DNA of 49,355 nucleotides from Candidatus Uhrbacteria bacterium (lineage in GTDB: Bacteria > Patescibacteriota > Patescibacteriia > UBA9934 > GWF2-40-263): positions 96,147 through 145,501 of the forward strand of contig JACRJU010000010.1 of NCBI GenBank assembly GCA_016219925.1, in the 5' to 3' direction. The translations under genes were made by a program, and so were the position numbers. The notes beneath the pieces were generated by a model. That model was not told the DNA's origin and searched no databases. It saw only the letters and a program-made list of their open reading frames with translations. Of this stretch, positions 25,154-31,588 are shown piece after piece. Each line of letters begins with the position of its first letter. Positions within the stretch are counted from its first letter, which is position 1.

Positions 25154-25855
25154 CTATTTATCCACACGCGGGGCTAGGCTCACTTGTCCGTCTTGTTCAA
25201 GTACAACGCGGCGGTACACGATGGACGGTCGAGAATAACGCTTGACGCTCTCGATTTTGATCACATTAAGCCCGCGCTCTAAAGCGACCTCAACATCGAA
25301 GTCCCCGCTTGTCGTCAACAGCACGTCCGATCCATTGATTTTTACTTGAGAATCTTTTTCGACTTCTCCCGTCACTTGAATAGTGGCATCGTGAGTCACG
25401 ATTCCATCGGAAGGCTCCGCAATCACCAAAACAGGAGGGCGCACAATCGAACGCACTTGGAAACCGAGATAAGTGACAATACTCAATGCTCCCAAGACAA
25501 GCGCGGCGGTTTTAAGAAACCGGCTTGCGACCAAAAAACGATGTGCGCGTGCGCGCTGTCTGGGTAGGCGTGCTTGTTTCACAAAGTCGCACGTGCCACG
25601 CTCCTCTTCAAACAAGTTAAGATAATAAGTGTCTTGAGTTCCCAGAGCGTGAAGATACCCCTTTAAAAAATTACGTGTATAGATCGGATCGGGGAGTTTG
25701 TCCCAAGCCCCGGCCTCGAGTAAGCGGATAAGACCTTTGTGGATTTTTGTTTTTTCTTGCATTTCTCCAACCGTAAAATTTGCGGCTTTGCGCAGGGCTT
25801 TGAGCTTGTCGCACAGACGCTCGTGATGGTCGAATTGTCTGATGGTGAAAGACAT
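25154..25855 (-). CDS. RodZ-like protein: cytoplasmic HTH, one membrane helix, external beta domain
   Basis: 233 residues. The N-terminal HTH_25-type domain (LRKAANFTVGEMQEKTKIHKGLIRLLEAGAWDKLPDPIYTRNFLKGYLHALG) matches RodZ. A basic stretch and a membrane helix (FLKTAALVLGALSIVTYLGF) come next. The external domain (VLVIAEPSDGIVTHDATIQVTGEVEKDSQVKINGSDV) resembles a glucodextranase-like Ig fold. RodZ links MreB to the cell-shape machinery; that role is inferred. It starts 4 nt downstream of ftsK, so the two are probably co-transcribed. A DnaA-box-like 9-mer lies at its 3' end. Confidence 0.8.
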   Translation of the reverse strand: MSFTIRQFDHHERLCDKLKALRKAANFTVGEMQEKTKIHKGLIRLLEAGAWDKLPDPIYTRNFLKGYLHALGTQDTYYLNLFEEERGTCDFVKQARLPRQRARAHRFLVASRFLKTAALVLGALSIVTYLGFQVRSIVRPPVLVIAEPSDGIVTHDATIQVTGEVEKDSQVKINGSDVLLTTSGDFDVEVALERGLNVIKIESVKRYSRPSIVYRRVVLEQDGQVSLAPRVDK

Positions 25856-25859
25856 GGCT

Positions 25860-28169
25860 TTATTTTGAAATCCAACTGTCGTCTACGACCTCTTCCCAAT
25901 TGGTTTCTTCCTCATCTTCTTCAGGAGTTTCTTCCTCGGGCTCTTCTGTTTCATCTTCTGTCATCTCGATCCCCGGTTCTTCCTGGCCTCCCCATGCTTC
26001 TTCGTAGTCATCTTGCGCCACCGGCATACCTTCTTTCAAATCTCCGCCTGGCGGCCAATGGCTGATCAAAACTTCGCGTGGCTTTGAACCGTCCTGCGGA
26101 CCGATCACTCCAGCTTGTTCGAGCAGATCCATAATGCGCGCGGCACGCGAGTAGCCGATGCGAAGTCGGCGTTGTAACAAAGACGTGGAGGCCTTGCCAG
26201 CTTCCAGAGCGACACGAATACAGTCCTCAAACATCGGGTCTGAATTTTCCGGATCGTCAAAGACAGTTCCCGCTTTCGTGATTTCTGTGATGGCCAAATT
26301 GTAATCAGGCTCACCGCCTTTTTGACGCAAAAATGAAACAACGCGTTCCAATTCGTTTGAAGATACAAACGCGCCTTGCAAACGCTTGGGCTTTGCGAGC
26401 TCGGCGCTCGTGAACAGCATATCGCCACGCCCGAGCAATTTTTCTGCGCCAGATTGATCGAGAATCGTGCGCGAATCGGTTTGTGAAGCTACGGCAAAAG
26501 CCGCGCGGCCCGGGATGTTGGCTTTGATCAGTCCGGTGATGACATCTACGCTTGGCCGCTGGGTGGCGAGCACAAGATGAATACCCACCGCTCGGGCCAT
26601 CTGCGCAATGCGGACGATTGTCGCTTCCACTTCCCGTCCGCTCGAGCTCATCAGATCGGCCAGCTCATCAATCAGAACAACAATTTTGGGCATCCGCTCT
26701 TCGACTTTTGCGTTGTAGTCATCAATGTTGCGAGCTTGATGTTTGGAGAGCATGTCCAAGCGTCGCTCCATTTCGCGCACCGTCCATTTTAGCGCGTTGA
26801 CCGTATCATCCACACTTGTAATGGGCGGCACCAGAAGGTGAGGGATGCCGGCATACGCGGTCAGCTCGACGCGTTTGGGATCAACCAAGATGAACTTAAG
26901 CTCATCAGGACCATTTTGATAGATGAGAGAGATGATAATGGTGTTAAGGCAGACGCTTTTTCCCGAACCCGTTGCTCCAGCCACAAGCAGGTGGGGGAGT
27001 TTATCAAGCGCGATCATCCACGTGTTTCCGGACACGTCCTTCCCCATCGGGACCGACAACAGACTCGTGCGTTCGCGGTAGGGTTTGGATTCAAACAGAT
27101 CGCGCAGGGTGACGGTTGCGACTTTGGTGTTGGGTACCTCGATGCCTACAAGCGACTTGCCGGGGATGGGGGCTTCCAGACGAATGGGATGGGCGGCCAG
27201 CGCAAGCGCGAGATCATTTTGCAAACTCACGATGCGAGCGATTTTCACCCCTTGAGCTGGCCGCAGGGTATATTGCGTGACCGTGGGACCGACGGATGTT
27301 TCTCCCATTTCCACATCAATGCCAAATTCTCTAAAGGTCTTTTCGATGATCTGTTTATTGCGCTCGATGTCGCCGGATTGCGCTTTGGAGGTTGAACGAT
27401 CAAGCAGAGTGAGCGGCAGGGTAATCTGTCGGCGCTTGGAAGTCGCCAAAAGCGTTTCGGGTTGAGCGTGCGCGACAACAGGTGTTGTATGGAATTCGTG
27501 CTCTTCATGCTCCGGTTCGACGGATTCCTCTTCTTCATCCTCGCCGTCTTGTTCATCTTCCTCTTCTTCGATAGTCTCCTCTGGAGTTCGCGGTTCATGT
27601 CGTCCAAAAAAAGCTAAGAGGTTAGTGAAATAAATGTGAATGCCAAACAAGGAACGCAACGAAGTGTTAAAGATGAGCATGATCGATACAAACAGGACCG
27701 CGAGCGTTACGACGAGCGCTCCCCAATAACCCATGATGTGGGGGAGCATCAAGCCGAGAAATTGTCCAAGCAGACCGCCTGTTGAAGTGAGGTCTTGCGT
27801 GAACGGCTCTGGGCGATTGACGAGCAAGAGGTTAAGTGTGGCATTGAACGAAAGGAAAAAGAAAAACAGTCCGAGATAATTCCATGAAGAAAAGGTGCCG
27901 CGTTCGGGATAGGAGAGCGTGGCGCCGATCATGATGAGGACCAACGGAACGAGGAAACGATCAAAACCGAAAAATTGGGTCAGGCCGGAGTTGATCCACG
28001 TGCCCAAACTTCCAGCGATTTCAAAAAACGACAAGGACATGAGCGCGCTAAGCGCAAAAAGCAACACCACGATGATGCCGCGTTTGGTTTCAGGATTAAG
28101 CTGGATCCACACGGGGGAGGATTCTTTTTCTTCCTCGCGTTTTGTGGAGCGACGTTTTCGACGAGCCAT
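25860..28169 (-). CDS. ftsK: DNA translocase FtsK/SpoIIIE family
   Basis: 769 residues. Four N-terminal membrane helices (about 33-165) precede an acidic linker rich in Glu/Asp. The RecA-like motor carries Walker A AGATGSGKSVCLNT and Walker B KIVVLIDELADLM. The C-terminal winged-helix gamma domain follows (STSLLQRRLRIGYSRAARIMDLLEQAGVIG), and then an unusually long acidic tail ending DSWISK. FtsK pumps DNA at the division septum and assists dimer resolution. The ATG is preceded by TGATAAAAT ending 8 nt upstream, again a leaderless layout. Confidence 0.96.
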   Translation of the reverse strand: MARRKRRSTKREEEKESSPVWIQLNPETKRGIIVVLLFALSALMSLSFFEIAGSLGTWINSGLTQFFGFDRFLVPLVLIMIGATLSYPERGTFSSWNYLGLFFFFLSFNATLNLLLVNRPEPFTQDLTSTGGLLGQFLGLMLPHIMGYWGALVVTLAVLFVSIMLIFNTSLRSLFGIHIYFTNLLAFFGRHEPRTPEETIEEEEDEQDGEDEEEESVEPEHEEHEFHTTPVVAHAQPETLLATSKRRQITLPLTLLDRSTSKAQSGDIERNKQIIEKTFREFGIDVEMGETSVGPTVTQYTLRPAQGVKIARIVSLQNDLALALAAHPIRLEAPIPGKSLVGIEVPNTKVATVTLRDLFESKPYRERTSLLSVPMGKDVSGNTWMIALDKLPHLLVAGATGSGKSVCLNTIIISLIYQNGPDELKFILVDPKRVELTAYAGIPHLLVPPITSVDDTVNALKWTVREMERRLDMLSKHQARNIDDYNAKVEERMPKIVVLIDELADLMSSSGREVEATIVRIAQMARAVGIHLVLATQRPSVDVITGLIKANIPGRAAFAVASQTDSRTILDQSGAEKLLGRGDMLFTSAELAKPKRLQGAFVSSNELERVVSFLRQKGGEPDYNLAITEITKAGTVFDDPENSDPMFEDCIRVALEAGKASTSLLQRRLRIGYSRAARIMDLLEQAGVIGPQDGSKPREVLISHWPPGGDLKEGMPVAQDDYEEAWGGQEEPGIEMTEDETEEPEEETPEEDEEETNWEEVVDDSWISK

Positions 28170-28177
28170 GTGAAGCT

Positions 28178-28186
28178 ATTTTATCA
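28178..28186 (-). promoter_or_regulatory. Extended -10 promoter of ftsK (leaderless geometry)
   Basis: TGATAAAAT on the minus strand, separated by 8 nt from the ftsK ATG. No clear -35 and no Shine-Dalgarno. Confidence 0.55.
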
Positions 28187-28224
28187 CAGTTTGTTTTCCA
28201 GGTTTGTCGCAAATGAGGGATAGA

Positions 28225-28253
28225 TTGACAAAATGGTCATTTTGTGATATCTT
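28225..28253 (+). promoter_or_regulatory. Promoter of the attenuator leader
   Basis: TTGACA, a 17-bp spacer, then TATCTT. It gives a leader of about 155 nt before the small gene at 28416. Confidence 0.7.
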
Positions 28254-28293
28254 GTTTGGTCTTGAACATTTGAATTACAGAGCATTCGCGTTT

Positions 28294-28374
28294 CTGGAGA
28301 GAGTCGCGGATGCACAAAAAAGTCCCATGTTTGGCCTGAATTCGGCTTATTCTCTCCAGACATGGGATTTTTTT
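28294..28374 (+). promoter_or_regulatory. Attenuator-like RNA leader with interleaved stems
   Basis: Two complementary pairs are interleaved. CTGGAGAGA (28294-28302) matches TCTCTCCAG (28351-28359). AAAAAAGTCCCATGT (28316-28330) matches ACATGGGATTTTTTT (28360-28374) with one G-T pair. The second pair is an intrinsic terminator with a T-run. The two right arms abut with no spacer, so the stems are either mutually exclusive (antiterminator versus terminator) or form a coaxial pseudoknot. The leader precedes a small G+C-rich gene and likely controls its transcription. Confidence 0.7.
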
Positions 28375-28415
28375 CTGTACTGGTAATCAACTTCTACACA
28401 AGGAAAGGAGGAGAG

Positions 28416-28709
28416 ATGGTTGAGGTGTTCGTGGCGTTTCGGGGTGGGGTGGCTCACGCCCTGCCCGAATTCGAGGATCAGATGATCGAGACGCTCGGCG
28501 CCGAGCCGGCCGAGACGGTCGTCGGGTGTGAGCCCGCGTTCACGCGCATGGATTCGCACACGACCGCGTACTTGGTCGCTCGCAGCTACGGTGGCTCGAG
28601 CGTCGCGGACGGCTTCAGCCAGCCGTACTCGGAGTCGGAGCGCGACCGCGGCCGCTACCCCAAGCGGTCGTGGAAGCGCTACCGGCGTGAGCAGTACCGC
28701 GCCGCGTAG
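28416..28709 (+). CDS. Small G+C-rich protein of unknown function
   Basis: A 97-residue protein starting MVEVFVAFRGGVAHALPEFEDQMIETLG and ending in an Arg/Tyr-rich basic tail (RGRYPKRSWKRYRREQYRAA). No family is recognised. The start at 28416 is chosen over the ORF track's 28362 because AAAGGAGGAG lies just upstream and 28362 falls inside the terminator stem. Codons are strongly G/C-ending. The basic tail could bind nucleic acid, but that is a guess. Confidence 0.65.
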   Translation: MVEVFVAFRGGVAHALPEFEDQMIETLGAEPAETVVGCEPAFTRMDSHTTAYLVARSYGGSSVADGFSQPYSESERDRGRYPKRSWKRYRREQYRAA

Positions 28710-28770
28710 CGGTTCGTGGGGGGGTCGGTTGAGTCACACCGGCCCCTCCCGTAGCATCTTCATTCAACCC

Positions 28771-28787
28771 GTCGCACTTCGTGCGAC
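28771..28787 (+). promoter_or_regulatory. UUCG-loop hairpin before the ribosome binding site
   Basis: GTCGCAC TTC GTGCGAC can close as a C(UUCG)G tetraloop hairpin. It ends 1-2 nt before AAGGAGG of the next gene and may tune translation or act as an RNA 5' stabiliser or processing end. Confidence 0.5.
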
Positions 28788-28796
28788 AAGGAGGAC

Positions 28797-28991
28797 ATGA
28801 TGGCCAAGAAGGCCAGGCGTTCCCAGCCGGTCCCGGCGCCGAAGGAAGACGGCAACGTCATCCACATCGAGCTGGGACCCATGAAGTTTCGCGCCCCCAT
28901 TCTGCCGGGCAGGCGCCACCACACTCGCGAGCGCGACGTGCTCACGGGCAGGCGGCGCAACCCCAAGCACAAGGGGCGTCAGTGCGACTAA
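28797..28991 (+). CDS. Small very basic protein, unknown
   Basis: 64 residues starting MMAKKARRSQPVPAPKEDG, with a C-terminal half rich in Arg, His and Lys (RRHHTRERDVLTGRRRNPKHKGRQCD). Strong Shine-Dalgarno AAGGAGG; the tandem ATGs at 28797 and 28800 are both possible starts. No homologue is recognised. Composition suggests RNA or DNA binding. Codon usage matches the neighbouring G+C-rich genes. Confidence 0.6.
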   Translation: MMAKKARRSQPVPAPKEDGNVIHIELGPMKFRAPILPGRRHHTRERDVLTGRRRNPKHKGRQCD

Positions 28992-29432
28992 CCCAAACCC
29001 CTCGACAAGCTCGGGGGATCAAAAAGGAGGAACTTGAGCTGTCCGACGTCAAGACAGCTCGCTCACTTGGCAGATAACGCTCGTTGTCTTCCAAGCTAGG
29101 CGATTCTATCTTTAAAACCGTTTATGGAGGACGAGAACCCCACACGGCGTTTCCCCGATGCAAACAAGGTTTACACTTTCTTTGCACCGAGCGGATGCGT
29201 CGCGCTCTTAATGCCCATGGCTTGCCTGGGCCACTGGAGAGCATTCTCGACCTCCATGAGCGGTTTTTTGATCTTTGCTATCTGGACGCCGGTCTCGATG
29301 ATTACTATCATAGGAAAGCCTATTGTTTGAGAAGGTGATTTGCCGCAAGAGCAGGAGAGAGCTTTTGCGGGAGGTCGTCTTCGTAACAGAAGACATCTGT
29401 CCGTTCCGTCACCGCTTCATCAAGGAGGAGAC
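28992..29432. other. Intergenic region with hairpins and doubtful small ORFs
   Basis: Contains an interspersed repeat, then AAGGAGG followed by a TTG-initiated 21-codon ORF over a perfect hairpin (AGCTGTC/GACAGCT). It also holds two overlapping ORFs (29084-29338 and 29124-29330) with no ribosome binding site. Two hairpins follow at 29343-29370 (CCGCAAGAGC/GCTTTTGCGG) and 29377-29394 (GTCTTC/GAAGAC). The region looks more like a structured leader for the gene at 29433 than coding sequence, but an 84-residue ORF (ending LDAGLDDYYHRKAYCLRR) cannot be ruled out. Confidence 0.4.
28998..29017. repeat. Short interspersed inverted repeat
   Basis: CCCCTCGACAAGCTCGGGGG, the inverted version of the unit at 15551-15571. 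Confidence 0.6.
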
Positions 29433-30881
29433 ATGAAGCAAAACAAAGTCCCTGATCCGGTGGTCGCAAAGCCGGTCGGGCGCGTCATCGTGACGCCATC
29501 ATCTTCAGCGCCGGAGCGCATTGAGTTTCGGCCGGCTCTGGCCAACACAAGTGGCCCTACCGAGGTTCTGCCCGTCACCCGCGACATCGCGGGGCCGGTC
29601 GAACTTCGGCCGCTCATCCCTCCGCGCCAACCTCGCACGGCCCCGCGTCCGAGGCCTCGCCCTGTGCGCGAGGAACCTCGCCACTTGCCTCCGCCTCGTC
29701 TCACCCCCATGGGCGGGACGCTGGCAGACGAACTGCGCGGCAAGATCGAGGAAGCTCGCCTCAAGGGCGACGCTCGCGGTCTGGCTCGAGCGGCAGCGGC
29801 TGGGGCCGCGATCGGTCTGGATGATCCGTTCGCCCAGGCTGTGCGCAAGTCGAGTGACCAAAAGCGTGCCGCGAAGTTCGCTGGCGCGGTGAAAGCCGCT
29901 CGTCAGGCGCTCGCGACCGCGCGCGCGATGAGGTCCGAGCTCTCGATCGAACGTGCGGTCGAGGAGTTGCGTCGCCATCTTGGCGTCGCCAGCAAGCTCG
30001 ACAACAAGCGGCGCGGCAAGGCCACTCTGCTCGAGCTCATCGGCACCAGCGAGGAGGAGCTCGATCTGCTCCCGATCCGCTTCTTCACGACTGTCACGAT
30101 CGTGCCGGTCGACTACGAAGCCCTGTGCCGGGCCCAGAGCGCGCGCGATCCGGACTTCAACGAGAAGACTCCGGTCAGCGCGACCGCCACCTACGAGCTC
30201 CGCCGTTCGCGCGAGTACTCAAGGGGTCATCGGCCCACGGAGCGCTCGACCGCTGTCGGTGAGCGGCAGGTCGTGGTCGTCTCGATCTCCGGCGCGGCTC
30301 CCAACGGACCGATCCGCACGATCGAGCCGGGCGAGCCCATCTCGGGGCCACCACTCCCCAAGATCATCTACCACTCTGGAGAGCAGTTCGGTCCCAAGCC
30401 GTTTCTGCTCATGCCTGATGACCGTCTCGCCTTCACGGGTGAGATCGGTGGCGAAAAGATCAAGCTCATGGGCGAGGGGCAGTTCGCGCTCATGTGTCGC
30501 ATCCCGGAGTGGGATCGTGGGTGGGGGTACTACCCACTCAACTCCGACAACAAGTACGACCCCCACAGGCCGTACCTGTGCACCCCCGAAGGCTCCTTCA
30601 CGACCGTTCTGCCCAACGAAGGTCGGATCGTAATGGAGAAGTACGTCCAGGAGCCGCTGTTCCTCTTCACCCACGAGGTGAGGGCGGAGCGCTACATCTA
30701 CCTGGCTGTGCTCATGAAGGCCGGGAACGTCGTTGTCTACGAGGCGCCTTCGTCTGGCGACGTGGACGTGTCGGAAGGTAATCTCATCGAAATCGCCTGT
30801 GGGTTTACCCCCGCACGCGAGGAAGGTGAGCTTGCAGTCCTCACGACCAAAGCGGACACGGCGCAGCCGGCCATCGTCTGA
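29433..30881 (+). CDS. G+C-rich protein of unknown function, Pro/Arg-rich N terminus
   Basis: 482 residues from the ATG at 29433, which has AAGGAGG just upstream. The ORF track's TTG start at 29340 lies in a leader hairpin and is not used. Residues 1-95 are Pro/Arg rich and probably disordered. About 95-205 are Ala-rich helices (AAAAGAAIGLDDPFAQAVRKSSDQKRAAKFAGAVKAARQALATARAM). The rest looks like mixed alpha/beta with many aromatic residues (EWDRGWGYYPLNSDNKYDPHRPYLC). No signal peptide and no known motif. Ends at a clear terminator. It shares codon bias and Shine-Dalgarno style with the genes at 17261, 28416 and 28797. Confidence 0.7.
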   Translation: MKQNKVPDPVVAKPVGRVIVTPSSSAPERIEFRPALANTSGPTEVLPVTRDIAGPVELRPLIPPRQPRTAPRPRPRPVREEPRHLPPPRLTPMGGTLADELRGKIEEARLKGDARGLARAAAAGAAIGLDDPFAQAVRKSSDQKRAAKFAGAVKAARQALATARAMRSELSIERAVEELRRHLGVASKLDNKRRGKATLLELIGTSEEELDLLPIRFFTTVTIVPVDYEALCRAQSARDPDFNEKTPVSATATYELRRSREYSRGHRPTERSTAVGERQVVVVSISGAAPNGPIRTIEPGEPISGPPLPKIIYHSGEQFGPKPFLLMPDDRLAFTGEIGGEKIKLMGEGQFALMCRIPEWDRGWGYYPLNSDNKYDPHRPYLCTPEGSFTTVLPNEGRIVMEKYVQEPLFLFTHEVRAERYIYLAVLMKAGNVVVYEAPSSGDVDVSEGNLIEIACGFTPAREEGELAVLTTKADTAQPAIV

Positions 30882-30899
30882 GCCCATGCTCACGGGTTC

Positions 30900-30929
30900 G
30901 GGTCCCCCCGCCTTGGGACCCCTTTTCTT
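30900..30929 (+). terminator. Terminator after the G+C-rich gene
   Basis: GGGTCCC (30900-30906) pairs with GGGACCC (30915-30921), followed by CTTTTCTT. Confidence 0.8.
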
Positions 30930-30967
30930 CCACCAATAACCCTAAGGTTTTTGGAGGAAGTCAGGGA

Positions 30968-31096
30968 GAGACCGTTGAAAAACTCGCGATCTTTCGTTTC
31001 ACTGGCACCCAGGCACCTCTTCAACGACCGTTTAAGGTCGTTTTCAGAGGATGCCAGCCCGTTCAACGAAATCTCATCGAGTTTTTCAACGGTCTC
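30968..31096. repeat. Large nested hairpin element
   Basis: The outer arms GAGACCGTTGAAAAACTCG and CGAGTTTTTCAACGGTCTC are exact 19-bp complements. Inside is a second stepped hairpin: CTGGCA/TGCCAG, then CCTCT/AGAGG, then AACGACC/GGTCGTT around GTTTAA. No T-run flanks it. It could be a structured RNA, a folded transcription unit end, or a small palindromic mobile repeat; no protein is coded. Confidence 0.75.
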
Positions 31097-31106
31097 AGGG
31101 AACCTC

Positions 31107-31134
31107 TTGCCACAACTCAAAAAAAGACTACAAT
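31107..31134 (+). promoter_or_regulatory. Promoter of the 6S-like RNA candidate
   Basis: TTGCCA, a 16-bp spacer, then TACAAT, placing the start of transcription near 31140. Confidence 0.55.
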
Positions 31135-31139
31135 ATGGT

Positions 31140-31357
31140 GTGCGTTCGCCTGCGGGAGGCTGCGGGGCAGGGTACGATTTTTCCGAATAAAAACAGCGAA
31201 CATCGTTGTGTCCTTACGGATGCGACAAAATCTCTCTCCTCATGTTCTGATGTTTTGACTCGGGACTCTATCGTGGCTCCGCTTCGCAGCCTTTGGCAGG
31301 CGAGCGATTGTGGATAATTTTAGACAATAGACGCCATATGGATGGCGTTTTTGCTTT
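31140..31357 (+). ncRNA. Rod-shaped non-coding RNA, 6S RNA candidate
   Basis: Between a promoter and a terminator lies a stretch of about 170 nt that folds end to end. CGTTCGCCTGC...AGGCTGCG (31143-31164) pairs with CGCAGCCT...GCAGGCGAGCG (31285-31306) around a 3x3 internal loop. Then ACGAT/ATCGT, CCGA/TCGG, AAAACA/TGTTTT, GAACAT/ATGTTC and a terminal hairpin (GTTGTGTCC/GGATGCGAC) follow. One long interrupted rod is the hallmark of 6S RNA, which mimics a promoter and binds RNA polymerase. There are no RNase P, tmRNA or SRP RNA signature motifs. The identity is inferred from shape only. Confidence 0.5.
31331..31357 (+). terminator. Terminator of the 6S-like RNA
   Basis: ACGCCAT atgg ATGGCGT followed by TTTTGCTTTTTT. 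Confidence 0.8.
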
Positions 31358-31411
31358 TTTAAGCGAAAAAACCAATATCTTGACAACTTCCATGGGATGT
31401 CCGTTTGGCTA

Positions 31412-31440
31412 TTGACGGGCTAATTTCCGCATGGTAAGAT
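31412..31440 (+). promoter_or_regulatory. rpoB promoter
   Basis: TTGACG, a 17-bp spacer, then TAAGAT. It gives a leader of about 140 nt with small hairpins (TTTTGCT/AGCAAAA near 31460; TTGACA/TGTCAA). Unlike many bacteria, no rplJ-rplL genes precede rpoB here. Confidence 0.65.
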
Positions 31441-31588
31441 CCGTCTGCATTTGGTCTTGTTTTTGCTAATTTAAGCAAAACTTGACAGAAACCGTCACCT
31501 CGTTTCCTGCTGAATTGTCAACCAGGTTTCGGCCATCTAAAGAACCTCACCCAATTCTTTGATGGTTCCAGCCTCCCAAAGTTATTAA

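Noticed and set aside
28781-29077. 98-codon ORF in another frame over the small basic protein
   Set aside because: The 28797 frame has a well-placed Shine-Dalgarno; this one reads through the interspersed repeat.
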